From positions 1-36,436 of the forward strand of contig JADLHI010000007.1 of NCBI GenBank assembly GCA_020848895.1: a DNA stretch of 36,436 nt, given 5' to 3'. The DNA is from Hyphomonadaceae bacterium (GTDB lineage Bacteria; Pseudomonadota; Alphaproteobacteria; Caulobacterales; Aquidulcibacteraceae). The notes beneath the pieces are model-generated. The model saw nothing but the letters and a program-made list of their open reading frames with translations. It was not told where the DNA came from and made no database searches. Shown here piece after piece: positions 9,088 through 17,778 of the stretch. The position numbers and the translations under genes were made by a program. Every line of letters starts with the position of its first letter. Within the stretch, counting starts at the first letter, position 1.

Positions 9088-10451
9088 CGAGAGCCTCCAG
9101 CACTTGCGCGGATTTCGGCCTTTATGGCTTCAAAGCGCGCCTCGGTAAGATCGTAGCGCGAGAACGCCAGCATGGTCGCGGCCCAGAGGCCAAGCGGGAG
9201 CGCAGCGTAGATCAGCCGGATGCCGGTTAGGGCTTCGCTGGGTTGCGCCTCCGGCGCGCCGCCGGGAACGAAGTGGATCGCGGCAAGCGCTAAGCTCACA
9301 AGAAAGGCGCCGCCGGTCATGCCGAGCTTGCGGCAAAATCCCCACGCGCCAAATATCGCGCCTTCACGGCGCAGGCCGCTTTTCAATTCATCGACCTCCA
9401 CCGTGTCAGGCGCCATTGCGTTTGGGAATAACTGCGTCGCGGCGTCGCCGGCGCCTGCGATGATCAGCACAATGAGCAAGATGTTTGCTTGTCCTGGGGC
9501 AAGAAAAAGCGCGGGTACGGCCATAGCCGCCACCAGCGCCAGCCCGCAAAAATATCCGACACGTTTGCCGATGCGGCGGCCGACCGCCATCCAAATGGGC
9601 GTTGCGATCAGCCCCACCAAGCCGCCGGACGCCATGAACAATCCAGCCTGCTGGGGGTTCACGCGCATGACTTGTGTGACGAAGTAGATGAGCGTGGTGG
9701 CTGCGGCGCCAATGGCGAGATTTTGCAGCAAGAACGCGACCCAGAGCGAGCAGAATGATTTGTTTTCCAGCACGGCCGCGATTTCCTCGCGCACGCTGAA
9801 GCGTTGGGGCGTTTGTTCGATGCGCGGCGCTTTGGCGGTCGCAAAGAACGCCCACAGACCAGTTACCAGCACAAATACGCCGACGCAGAGCCCCAGCAGC
9901 CGGAAGCCATCTGTCAGGTTGTTCTGTGAACCAAAAATGAGCGGCGCCGAGAACGCGCAGACGACCCCGCCCAGCCGCGCCGCGAACATTTTGTAGCCCG
10001 TGAGGGAGGTGCGTTCCTTGTAGGAATCGGTCATCTCCGCGGCCATAGCCGAATAAGGCACTTCGTAAATTGTCACCGCCGCGTTGGAGGCCATGAAGGC
10101 GGCGACGAGCAAGCCAACGCGGAGCACCAGCGGCGCCTCTGGCGGTACAAAGAAGACGGATGCGAACGCTAATCCCAATAACGGCGCGCCAATCAGCAAA
10201 TAAAGCCGCCGCCGACCCAGGCCGGAGCGTGTGCGGTCCGAGATGGCGCCCATCAAAGGGTCGGCGAATGCGTCGAGCAGGCGGGGGATGAGAAGGGCAA
10301 GGCCCGCGATGGCGGGGGGGATGTGCAGCGCCTCCGTACAATAATAGAGCATGAAGGCCATCTGCAGCACGACGAACGCCGCGATGGCGAGTTCACCGAT
10401 GGCCCAGCCCGCCTTGATCCCGAAAGGCAGTGAGGTTGAATTCTCGCGCAT
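9084..10451 (-). CDS. GPH-family (MelB-like) sugar:cation symporter
   Basis: The 455-residue membrane protein has about 12 hydrophobic segments and the family block DPLMGAISDRT...GRRR after the second helix (residues ~64-80), typical of glycoside-pentoside-hexuronide:cation symporters (MFS superfamily). It should import a sugar or glycoside with Na+ or H+ across the inner membrane. The direct-repeat operator at 10521-10535 lies about 70-85 bp upstream of its start, so it is probably induced with the rhamnose operon. With a cytoplasmic GH78 enzyme in the locus, a rhamnose-containing oligosaccharide or rhamnoside is the likely cargo; free rhamnose is the alternative. Confidence 0.9.
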   Translation of the reverse strand: MRENSTSLPFGIKAGWAIGELAIAAFVVLQMAFMLYYCTEALHIPPAIAGLALLIPRLLDAFADPLMGAISDRTRSGLGRRRLYLLIGAPLLGLAFASVFFVPPEAPLVLRVGLLVAAFMASNAAVTIYEVPYSAMAAEMTDSYKERTSLTGYKMFAARLGGVVCAFSAPLIFGSQNNLTDGFRLLGLCVGVFVLVTGLWAFFATAKAPRIEQTPQRFSVREEIAAVLENKSFCSLWVAFLLQNLAIGAAATTLIYFVTQVMRVNPQQAGLFMASGGLVGLIATPIWMAVGRRIGKRVGYFCGLALVAAMAVPALFLAPGQANILLIVLIIAGAGDAATQLFPNAMAPDTVEVDELKSGLRREGAIFGAWGFCRKLGMTGGAFLVSLALAAIHFVPGGAPEAQPSEALTGIRLIYAALPLGLWAATMLAFSRYDLTEARFEAIKAEIRASAGGSR

Positions 10452-10513
10452 TTTCGGGCCTCGCCATCGAACGTCCCATAGGCGGCGCAGGGACGTATGC
10501 AGTCAAGATGCGT

Positions 10514-10537
10514 GCATAAACGATCAAAGGCAATCAA
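10514..10537 (-). promoter_or_regulatory. Direct-repeat operator upstream of the GPH symporter
   Basis: On the minus strand TTGATTGCCTTTGATCG is followed by TTTATGC, giving GATTG (10535-10531) and GATCG (10525-10521) spaced by 10 bp. It matches the rhaD and TonB sites. It lies in the divergent region shared with the esterase operon starting at 10612, which it may also control. Confidence 0.55.
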
Positions 10538-10611
10538 AAAACTTGACGGATGTTGCGAGACTTTGCTTGGGTGATTTGCGGCCTCGGTGGGCGTCGCGTG
10601 GAGGTGAGCAA

Positions 10612-11583
10612 ATGAGCACAGAACCAGCGGCGGCGCCCTGCGATCACCTCCTCGACCCGGAGATGGCGCCAATTGCACGGCGAATGCGCGAGCGCATGGC
10701 GTCTCGTGTTCCGATGACCAGCATCGAGCCTTCGCTGATGCGCGAGCGGGCCGCGGCTGACTTCGCAGTGTGGAACGAAGATCCCCCGCCGATGGCGGAA
10801 GTGCGCGACTTCACATTGGACGATGTGCATGGACTGCCGGCGCGTTTGTATGTCCCCAAGGGTGCGACCGAATCCGGCGGCTTGTTGGTGCATTTTCACG
10901 GCGGCGGCTGGGTCATCGGCGATATCGGCTTCGAGGATCGCGCGTGCCGAAGCGTTTCGCTTGAGAGCAATGTGCGGGTCTTGTCGGTTGGGTATCGCTT
11001 GTCGCCGGAAGTAAAGTTTCCGGTCCCGATCGAGGATTGCGTCGCTGCTGCGCTTTGGGCGCATGACCACGCCAAAACACTTGGCATCGATGCAAGGAAG
11101 ATCGCGCTTGGCGGGGCTTCCGCCGGCGCCAACCTCGCCATGTCCGCAACATTGATGATGCGCGATCGAGGTTTGATCCCGCCAAAATTCTTGGTGCTGC
11201 TCTATGGCGTCTACGCGATGCGCACCAACGCGGAATCCTATCGCCTTTTCGGCGATGGAAGCTACGGCTTGGGCACGGAGGCGCTGGATTTCTTCATGTC
11301 GCTCTATCTGCGTGATGCGACAGACCGCGCCAATCCGCTCGCCTCACCGCTTTTGGCGGATCTCAGCGGATTGCCGCCTGCCTTCATCGCAATCGCGGGT
11401 ATTGACCCCTTGCGCGATGACAGCCGCGAGTTGGCGGAGAAATTGCGCGCCGCGGGCGTGGCGGTTGAAACGCGAGAATACGAGGGTGTCCTTCACGGCT
11501 TCACGCAGTTCGCGCGCGAGAGCGCACAGGGGCGCCGGGCGCTCAGCGACGCGGCGGCGGCCTTGCGCGCTGCTTTGGCGTGA
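10612..11583 (+). CDS. HSL-type (family IV) alpha/beta hydrolase, carboxylesterase
   Basis: From the ATG at 10612, seven bases after part of a strong GGAGGTGA site, the protein has 324 residues. It carries the hormone-sensitive-lipase oxyanion motif HGGGW (H96-W100), the nucleophile elbow GGASAG with S170, D265 in GIDPLRDD and H295 in LHGF, a complete triad. No signal peptide is seen, so it is cytoplasmic. The elbow is GASAG rather than the common GDSAG. It heads an operon with the GHL6-like and cupin genes (GTGA overlap with the next start). A role as acetyl or acyl esterase on an imported rhamnoside is inferred from context. An open frame continues upstream to 10351 but runs through the divergent promoter. 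Confidence 0.9.
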   Translation: MSTEPAAAPCDHLLDPEMAPIARRMRERMASRVPMTSIEPSLMRERAAADFAVWNEDPPPMAEVRDFTLDDVHGLPARLYVPKGATESGGLLVHFHGGGWVIGDIGFEDRACRSVSLESNVRVLSVGYRLSPEVKFPVPIEDCVAAALWAHDHAKTLGIDARKIALGGASAGANLAMSATLMMRDRGLIPPKFLVLLYGVYAMRTNAESYRLFGDGSYGLGTEALDFFMSLYLRDATDRANPLASPLLADLSGLPPAFIAIAGIDPLRDDSRELAEKLRAAGVAVETREYEGVLHGFTQFARESAQGRRALSDAAAALRAALA

Positions 11584-13706
11584 ATCGGGCGCTTGTCACG
11601 GGGGCCAGCAGGCGCTGGGCGGATCGATCTTATCGGCGCATTTTGATCGACACGCACATTCCCGATTGGGATCCGGCATGTCTTGAAAAATTTGATGTTC
11701 CGACGCTGCTCGGAGCAATCGAAAGGTCAGGCGCGCAAGCCGCCATGATCTATTTTCAGTCTCACGTCGGGCTTTGCAATTGGCCCACTGCGTCCGGCGT
11801 CATGCACCGCGGTGTGCGAGACCCCGCCGTATTGGCGAAGCTCATCGAGGCGCTGCACGCGCGCGACATTCCCGTATGCGCTTACTACAGCGTTCACTTC
11901 AACAATTGGGCTTACTTGTCGCATCCGGAATGGCGTTTCGAACAAGTGACGCGCAACGGAATGGGGCCCCTACCGGCCGCGCGCTACGGTCTATGTTGTT
12001 CAAATAACCCAGGTTACCGGGCGTTTGTTCGCGAACAAACGCGAGAGATCGTGACCGGATATGCGGTGGACGCGATGTTCTTCGACATGATGTGGCAGCC
12101 AGGTGTGTGCTGTTGCGAACATTGCCGAACGCGCTTTGAAGGTGAGGTCGGGCAATCGTTTCCGGAGCGTTTGAATTGGCGCGAGCGCTCTTGGTGTGAT
12201 TTCCAAGCAGCGCGCGAACGATGGACATTGGATTGGGCGAATGAGCTGCGCGCCCTGGTGCGAGCGCACAAGGATATTGACGTCTACCACAATTTCGCGA
12301 TGGGCGTCGCCAATTGGTCGCGCGCGCAGGGATTCGAATCCGCCACCGGACATGACTTTCTGGGCGGGGATTTCTACGGCGGACGCGATGAACAATTGGT
12401 CGTCTGCAAGCTCATGCTCAACTTGTCGGAGCGCCGCCCGATTGAGTTCATGACGACAGTGACCTCTGACCTAACCGCGCATGAGTCTCTGAAGAGCCAG
12501 GAAGACCATGACCTGCTCGCATTCGCGGCGATCGCCCATAGCGCCGCATTTCTAGCGATCGCTGCATGCGACCCAGACGGATCGAGCAATCCCGCTGTCC
12601 TCGACATCGTCGCGCGCTCCTTTTCGAAGATGGCCCCTTACGAGCCTTTCCTTGGCGGCGTTCCAATAGAGGAGGTGGCGGTCTACTTCAGCAGCGCCTC
12701 GAAGATGAGTTTCGCCGACGACGGAGCTGAGTTGGCTGAACTGGCGACATCCGGGTCCACCGACTATCCACATTTTCATTCTGTTCGCGGCGCGTGCGGA
12801 GCGCTGCAGGCGGCGCACATTCCGTTCGGTGTCATTACCCGCAAGCAGATCGATGAGTTGGCGCGCTATCGGGTTGTCGTGCTGCCAAATGTGCTGAGGA
12901 TGGACGCCGAGGAATGCGAGGCGGTCCGCCGCTACGTCGCGGGCGGCGGAAAGATCTATGCCAGTCGCTTGACGTCGCTTGCCGATGCATCGGGTGCCCG
13001 AGGCGAGGACTTCGCACTGGCGGACGTGTTCGGCGCGTCGTTTGAGGCGGAAGAAGAAGGACGCAGCATTTATGTCGAGCCGGCATGCGACTGGGTTCGC
13101 GAGGCGCTGGCGCCGCAGCGACGGCTAACTCACACACTCGATGCGCGAGCGCGCACGGGCGCGGTGAGGGTAAGCGCGGGGAGCGGCGCTGTACTGGCAA
13201 AACTTACGCTGCCCCTTGGACATCCCCATTCTGGTTCAGTGGAGGACGAGAATTGGTCGAGCATTCATAGCTCGCCCCCCGGCATGTGGCTTGATGCGCC
13301 CACGCTCGTGCGCAATGCGTTCGGCGCCGGCGAGGCAATCTATGCTGCCGCGGACATTGAAGCCGCACAGGGCGCCTCTCAAAAGCTGTTCCTAGGCGCG
13401 ATCAAATACTTCCTCGGGACGGCGACGCTGCGCGTGGAAGCAAACGCTCCCGCTTGCGTCTGGGTGACGGCGTTTGAGCAGGAAGAGCGCGTGATCGTGT
13501 CGCTCCTCAACTATCAAACCGAGTCGCCGGTGCTTCCGATTGAAGCGATCGACATCACGCTTCGTCCGCGAGACGGACGCTCATTCCGGCGCGCTTATCT
13601 CGCGCCGAACGGGCCTGACCTTGCTTTAGAGAAGGTCGGCGGAGGGGCTCGCCTCCGGGCGCTTCGGCTGGAGATGTTTGCAATGATCGTCGCCGAATAC
13701 GAGTGA
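11580..13706 (+). CDS. Putative glycoside hydrolase, GHL6-like TIM barrel with beta-galactosidase-type trimerisation domain
   Basis: This is a 708-residue protein. Residues ~20-340 look like the hypothetical glycosyl hydrolase 6 (GHL6) barrel: ILIDTHIPDW at the first strand, AAMIYFQSHVG, CAYYSVHFNNW and DAMFFDMMW with D169 as a candidate acidic residue, then an unusual CCCEHC cluster. Residues ~365-500 resemble the amidotransferase-like trimerisation domain of GH42-type enzymes (RVVVLPNVLRMDAEE, VRRYVAGGGKIYAS). A C-terminal beta domain follows. The GTG start overlaps the esterase stop (GTGA) without a clear Shine-Dalgarno site, so coupling is likely. No signal peptide is seen. To my knowledge this family lacks a firm activity. 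Context suggests a glycosidase on a rhamnose-linked sugar or aglycone, which is inference. Confidence 0.75.
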   Translation: MNRALVTGASRRWADRSYRRILIDTHIPDWDPACLEKFDVPTLLGAIERSGAQAAMIYFQSHVGLCNWPTASGVMHRGVRDPAVLAKLIEALHARDIPVCAYYSVHFNNWAYLSHPEWRFEQVTRNGMGPLPAARYGLCCSNNPGYRAFVREQTREIVTGYAVDAMFFDMMWQPGVCCCEHCRTRFEGEVGQSFPERLNWRERSWCDFQAARERWTLDWANELRALVRAHKDIDVYHNFAMGVANWSRAQGFESATGHDFLGGDFYGGRDEQLVVCKLMLNLSERRPIEFMTTVTSDLTAHESLKSQEDHDLLAFAAIAHSAAFLAIAACDPDGSSNPAVLDIVARSFSKMAPYEPFLGGVPIEEVAVYFSSASKMSFADDGAELAELATSGSTDYPHFHSVRGACGALQAAHIPFGVITRKQIDELARYRVVVLPNVLRMDAEECEAVRRYVAGGGKIYASRLTSLADASGARGEDFALADVFGASFEAEEEGRSIYVEPACDWVREALAPQRRLTHTLDARARTGAVRVSAGSGAVLAKLTLPLGHPHSGSVEDENWSSIHSSPPGMWLDAPTLVRNAFGAGEAIYAAADIEAAQGASQKLFLGAIKYFLGTATLRVEANAPACVWVTAFEQEERVIVSLLNYQTESPVLPIEAIDITLRPRDGRSFRRAYLAPNGPDLALEKVGGGARLRALRLEMFAMIVAEYE

Positions 13707-13715
13707 GGGACATCC

Positions 13716-14999
13716 ATGACGACGCGGGAAACCCATGACGTACGCGCCTTGCGCACACTGGAAGCGGGGATCGAGGGCGCGGTCGATACAGCCTTGGAGC
13801 GTGGCCGCGGGCTCTTGCGGCTCGCGCCGTGTTGGGTGCCTCGGTCCTTCCTGCATCCGGGTCGGCGGTTGAAATTGGATCCTCGCGATCTCTACGCGTT
13901 CGGTCTCAATCGCGGCGGCATCGACGAAAGATGGTTCGGCTCCACCACCGAAGCCGCGAACGAGAACCGCACCGATGATGAAGGCCTAAGTTATGTTGTT
14001 GACGGTGATGCGAGGTTCACGCTGCGGGACGCGGTCGCCGCCCGCGGCGCGGCGATCGTTGGTGAGCGGCTCTGGGCGCGTTATCGCCGCTGGCCGGTTT
14101 ATTCCAAGTTCTTCGACAATATGGGGCCAATCCCCCTGCACATGCATCAAGATGAGTCGTTTGCGCAACGCGTGAGGCAGGAAGGAAAACCCGAGGGGTA
14201 TTATTTTCCACCGCAGATGAATCAAGTCGCCAACGCGTTTCCCTACACATTCTATGGACTGTCTCCTGGCGTCACCAAGAGCGACGTTCGCGCCGCGCTG
14301 GAAATGTGGGCGCGTGGCGACAACCGCATCCTTGATCTCTCGGTGGCCTACACTCTAAGGCCCGGAGAGGGGTGGTTAGTGGGCCCTGGCATCCTTCACG
14401 CGCCTGGCTCCTTGTGCACGTACGAGCCGCAATGGGGCTCCGATGTGTTCTCGATGTATCAAAATCTCTGCGAAGGCCGCGAGGTGGCCCGGGAGCTGCT
14501 CGTGAAGGATGTGCCGGACGAGCACCGTGATGATCTCGACTATCTGATCGAGCAACTGGACTGGGAAGCGAATGTCGATCCGAACTTCAAGGCAAACCAC
14601 AACCTAAAGCCAATCGCCGTCGCGGAAACAGATGCGGAAGGTTGGATGGATCGGTGGGTTGTCTACGGCCGGGTGCGGGGCCAACTTCTGTTCACAGCTC
14701 GTGAATTGACGATCAATCCCGGGGCCAAGATGACTTTGAACGATCCGGGCGCATCAAGCGCGATTGTCGTTCAAGGCGAAGGCAGCGCCAACGGGATGGT
14801 GGTTTCTTCGCCGAGCTTGATCGGTTTCCACGACATGACGCGCGATGAGTTCTTCATCACCGATACGGCCGCGCGTGAAGGTGTCACGCTGCAGAACACC
14901 TCACAAACCGAGCCGCTCGTCGTCCTACGGTATTTCGGGCCAGATACCGACCTTGCCGCGCCGGACGTCGGGGCCGCTCGCAAACTGCAGGCCTTCTAG
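13716..14999 (+). CDS. Cupin protein resembling type I mannose-6-phosphate isomerase
   Basis: The 427-residue protein has two cupin-like segments. The first holds a metal site of phosphomannose-isomerase type: H142-x-H144-x-x-E147 in HMHQDE and H228 in GPGILHAPG. The second (~310-415) is a divergent beta-barrel lacking an obvious metal set. Overall length suits type I PMI-like proteins, which interconvert aldose and ketose phosphates, but other PMI signatures are weak, so the substrate is open. The start is ATG 13716 with GAGGG seven bases upstream. It follows the GHL6-like gene by 9 nt and ends only 3 bp from the convergent oxidoreductase gene. I infer that it isomerises or epimerises the sugar released by its operon partner. 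Confidence 0.7.
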   Translation: MTTRETHDVRALRTLEAGIEGAVDTALERGRGLLRLAPCWVPRSFLHPGRRLKLDPRDLYAFGLNRGGIDERWFGSTTEAANENRTDDEGLSYVVDGDARFTLRDAVAARGAAIVGERLWARYRRWPVYSKFFDNMGPIPLHMHQDESFAQRVRQEGKPEGYYFPPQMNQVANAFPYTFYGLSPGVTKSDVRAALEMWARGDNRILDLSVAYTLRPGEGWLVGPGILHAPGSLCTYEPQWGSDVFSMYQNLCEGREVARELLVKDVPDEHRDDLDYLIEQLDWEANVDPNFKANHNLKPIAVAETDAEGWMDRWVVYGRVRGQLLFTARELTINPGAKMTLNDPGASSAIVVQGEGSANGMVVSSPSLIGFHDMTRDEFFITDTAAREGVTLQNTSQTEPLVVLRYFGPDTDLAAPDVGAARKLQAF

Positions 15000-15002
15000 G
15001 TG

Positions 15003-15989
15003 CTATCGCTCGTTGCGGGGGTGACCTCCCGCCTCGTAAATCGCTTCGAGTGCGGCGAGGTTTTGCACAATGTCGTCGCCCTCAGTTGGCAGAGCGGCGC
15101 CGGAACGTAGCGCCAGAGCTACCGCACTCAATTGATGGAAATAGCTTGTCGTGATGACGGCGGTTTCCTCGCACCAGTCGGCTTCACCGTGAAGGCGCCA
15201 CCGCAATTCGTGGCCCATCTGTGGCGCGATCGGATTGCGTACGAAGAGTTCACCGCGTTGCCCCGTCAGAGTGAGCGTCGTCAGGCGGCCACGGTCGTGG
15301 GGAACCATCGAGCAATGCAGGCTCGCGTCGGCGCCATTCGCAAGTCGGAATTGAACCAATGCGGATTCGTCGACGCCGCACGCCGCCATCGTGATGTCCG
15401 CCGTCACGATGGTGAGTTCGCCGCCGAGCGTGCGTAGCCAGTGCACGGGGTAGCAGCCAAGGTCCATGAGGGCGCCGCCCGACATTGCGGGGTCCCAACG
15501 AATTTCGCCGGGTCTTTGCGGCACGGGTACGTCAATCACCGCATGTGCTTGCTTCAATGCGCCAAGTTCACTCCCCGCGAGTGCGAGGATGCGCTCGAAG
15601 AGTGGATGATAGCGATAGTGAAAGGCCTCAATGAGACGCGTGCCCTTCGCTTTGGCGCACTCGACCATACGCTGCGCGGCTTTAGACGTTGGCGCAGACG
15701 GCTTCTCCAGCAAGACGTGCTTTCCCGCCGCGAGCGCCGCGATGGTCCAGGTCTCGTGCAAGGGGATCGGCAGGGCGTTGTAGATGAGGTCGACGTCGTT
15801 GCGTGCAATCAGCTCGTCGTAAGACGCCGCCGCATGAGCAATGCCGTGTGTAGCCGCAAAGGCGCGGGCGCGCTCAGAATCGCGCGCCGCGACTGCAACC
15901 ACTTCAATGCCGCTTATGTGTTTGGCGGGTTCAAGGATGGCCAAGGGGGCGATGCGCGAAGCGCCGAGCAGCCCGATGCGCAGCGTCAT
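15003..15989 (-). CDS. Gfo/Idh/MocA-family NAD(P)-dependent oxidoreductase
   Basis: From ATG 15989 (AGGGA six bases upstream) the protein has 328 residues. It has an N-terminal Rossmann fold starting RIGLLGASRIAP, the LEKPSAPT motif around residue 90-97 whose lysine is the usual catalytic residue, and a C-terminal alpha/beta domain with GGALMDLGCYPVHWLR. Such enzymes oxidise or reduce sugars, inositols and some diols or aldehydes. The open frame extends upstream to 16034 but that would overlap the VOC gene, which stops eight bases before this start. It is the last gene of an hppD-VOC-oxidoreductase operon. The substrate is not readable from sequence. Confidence 0.88.
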   Translation of the reverse strand: MTLRIGLLGASRIAPLAILEPAKHISGIEVVAVAARDSERARAFAATHGIAHAAASYDELIARNDVDLIYNALPIPLHETWTIAALAAGKHVLLEKPSAPTSKAAQRMVECAKAKGTRLIEAFHYRYHPLFERILALAGSELGALKQAHAVIDVPVPQRPGEIRWDPAMSGGALMDLGCYPVHWLRTLGGELTIVTADITMAACGVDESALVQFRLANGADASLHCSMVPHDRGRLTTLTLTGQRGELFVRNPIAPQMGHELRWRLHGEADWCEETAVITTSYFHQLSAVALALRSGAALPTEGDDIVQNLAALEAIYEAGGHPRNER

Positions 15990-15997
15990 TTGAATCC

Positions 15998-16540
15998 CTA
16001 TGTCTCGTGGGCAAATTCCTGCGCATGCAGCCAAGCGGCATGTCTGACAGGTTTTTTGGAACTGTTCCAGGCCGCGAGCATCTCTGGCGCCAAGGCGTTC
16101 AACTCGGCAAGCGTTGCATCGCTAGCAGTGCGCACTGTGAGTTCAAGGCGGTGGCCGTTTGGATCAAAGAAATAGATCGATTTGATGATGCTATGGTCGG
16201 TGGGTCCAACTGTATCGATACCAAGCGCCTTCAATTCCTCCGCCGCCTCTGACAGCGCGCGTTCATCCTCAAGTTCAAAGGCGATGTGCTGCACCCATGC
16301 GGGGGTATTGGGGTCGCGGCCCATGGGCGGTGCGTTCGGCAATTCAAAGAAGGCTAGAATATTGCCGTTTCCCGCATCAAGAAACACATGCATGTAGGGG
16401 TCAGGCTCCTTGGTCGAGGGGACTCGATCCTCAGAGATGGCGAGCAAAAAGCGCATACCGAGCACGCGCCCATAGAAGTCTACAGTCTCCTTCGTATCAT
16501 TGCAGCGATAGGCGACGTGGTGAATTTGCCGAATACGCAT
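15998..16540 (-). CDS. VOC (glyoxalase/extradiol-dioxygenase-like) family protein
   Basis: The 180-residue protein is one vicinal-oxygen-chelate module of two beta-alpha-beta-beta-beta repeats. Candidate metal ligands are the HH pair near residue 7, the FFE segment, the QHIAFE segment and the GHRLELT glutamate. Members include glyoxalases, extradiol dioxygenases and epimerases. It sits 20 nt after hppD and eight bases before the oxidoreductase, so the three are cotranscribed. Context suggests a step on an aromatic or alpha-keto compound. The C-terminal ~35 residues extend past the domain and show no motif I recognise. Confidence 0.85.
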   Translation of the reverse strand: MRIRQIHHVAYRCNDTKETVDFYGRVLGMRFLLAISEDRVPSTKEPDPYMHVFLDAGNGNILAFFELPNAPPMGRDPNTPAWVQHIAFELEDERALSEAAEELKALGIDTVGPTDHSIIKSIYFFDPNGHRLELTVRTASDATLAELNALAPEMLAAWNSSKKPVRHAAWLHAQEFAHET

Positions 16541-16560
16541 CTGGTCGCTCCCTGCCGCCG

Positions 16561-17640
16561 TTAAGCCGCTTCAATGACGCCGCGGCGCAGCTGATCGCGC
16601 TCCATGGATTTGAAAAGGGCTGTGAAATTGCCCTCTCCAAAACCCTCGTTGCGCTTGCGCTGAATGATTTCGATGAAGATTGGCCCGATCAGTGTTTCGG
16701 TGAAGATTTGCAGCAGAATACGAAGATCGCCGCCTTCGGTGGAGCCATCGATGAGGATGCCTCGCTTCTGCATGTCGGCCAACGGCTCGCCATGCTTCGG
16801 CAGGCGTGCGTCCAAATCCTCGTAATAAGTGGCGGGTGGAGCCGTCATCATGGGCACGTTGGCGCGGCGCAATCGATCAATTGTCTCGTAGATATTGTCG
16901 GTTGTCAGTGCGACGTGCTGGATGCCTTCGCCGTTGTAGCGGCTGAGGAATTCTTGAATCTGGCCAGTTCCGCTGGACGATTCCTCATTGAGTGGGATCC
17001 GGATCTTTCCTTCGGGCCCCGACATCGCGCGCGAATGCAGGCCAGTGTATTCGCCCTTGATGTCGAAAAAGCGGATCTGGCGAAAATCGAAGAGCTGCGC
17101 GTAGTAGTTCGCCCAATAATCCATCCGCCCCTTGAACACATTGTGGGTGAGGTGATCGATCTCCAGGAGCAAGCACCCCTCTGGTTGGCGCTCCGCGCCG
17201 TCGGTGAAGTCGAAATTGACGTCGAAGAAACCGTCCGCGCCGCCGCGTGCGTCGCACAGATAGATGAGTGCCCCGCCGATGCCGCGAATGGCCGGCAGTT
17301 TTAATTCTCCGATCCCGCACGCAGTCTCGACCGGCTCTGCGCCGCGCCTCAGCAATTCTTCGTATGCATGCTTGGCGTCTTTGACCCGAAAACCCATGGC
17401 CGATGCTGAAGCGCCGTGCTCTCGCGCAAAATGCGCGGCGGGGCTGGCTGGTGTTTCGTTGAGGAGGAAGTTCACCCGGCCCTGGCGATAGAGGTCAATG
17501 CGTTGTGAGCGATGTCGTGCGACCAGGGTAAATCCCAGCGCCGAGAAGGTCGTGCGAATGGCGTCGGCGCCGCCCGGAGCGGGCGCAAATTCGATGAACT
17601 CAAAGCCCAATGTGCCGATCGGGTTTTCTGCTTCGGTCAT
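16561..17640 (-). CDS. hppD: 4-hydroxyphenylpyruvate dioxygenase
   Basis: From ATG 17640 (AGGA about seven bases upstream) the protein has 359 residues, the usual bacterial HPPD size. Iron ligands are H163 (DHLTHNV), H242 (QHVAL) and E324 (FIEIIQR), each offset by two from the H161/H240/E322 I recall for the Pseudomonas enzyme. The C-terminal GFGEGNFTALFKSMERDQ helix is also present. It converts 4-hydroxyphenylpyruvate to homogentisate in tyrosine breakdown. An upstream extension to 17736 is open but lacks family similarity. It is divergent from an Lrp/AsnC regulator across a 138-nt region, which suggests control by that regulator. Other homogentisate-pathway genes are absent, apart from an FAH-family gene at 32.3 kb. 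Confidence 0.95.
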   Translation of the reverse strand: MTEAENPIGTLGFEFIEFAPAPGGADAIRTTFSALGFTLVARHRSQRIDLYRQGRVNFLLNETPASPAAHFAREHGASASAMGFRVKDAKHAYEELLRRGAEPVETACGIGELKLPAIRGIGGALIYLCDARGGADGFFDVNFDFTDGAERQPEGCLLLEIDHLTHNVFKGRMDYWANYYAQLFDFRQIRFFDIKGEYTGLHSRAMSGPEGKIRIPLNEESSSGTGQIQEFLSRYNGEGIQHVALTTDNIYETIDRLRRANVPMMTAPPATYYEDLDARLPKHGEPLADMQKRGILIDGSTEGGDLRILLQIFTETLIGPIFIEIIQRKRNEGFGEGNFTALFKSMERDQLRRGVIEAA

Positions 17641-17778
17641 GGGCGATCCTAATCCGACGTTTGAATGAGGGAAGTTTGCATTACTTGAGCGGGGAAAGGG
17701 GTTCAAAAGTCGTCGAGTGCGGATAGTATTTGGCACATCTGCTTCACGTTACGATCCTTTTTGAGAAGGAAGTTCTCT

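Noticed and set aside
10351..10611. N-terminal extension of the HSL esterase
   Set aside because: It runs through the divergent promoter and operator, while ATG 10612 has a strong GGAGGTGA site and a family-like start.
16297..17304. Plus-strand frame of 335 codons over the VOC and hppD genes
   Set aside because: Its residues mirror the reverse frame of hppD, whose catalytic residues are all present; no ribosome site.
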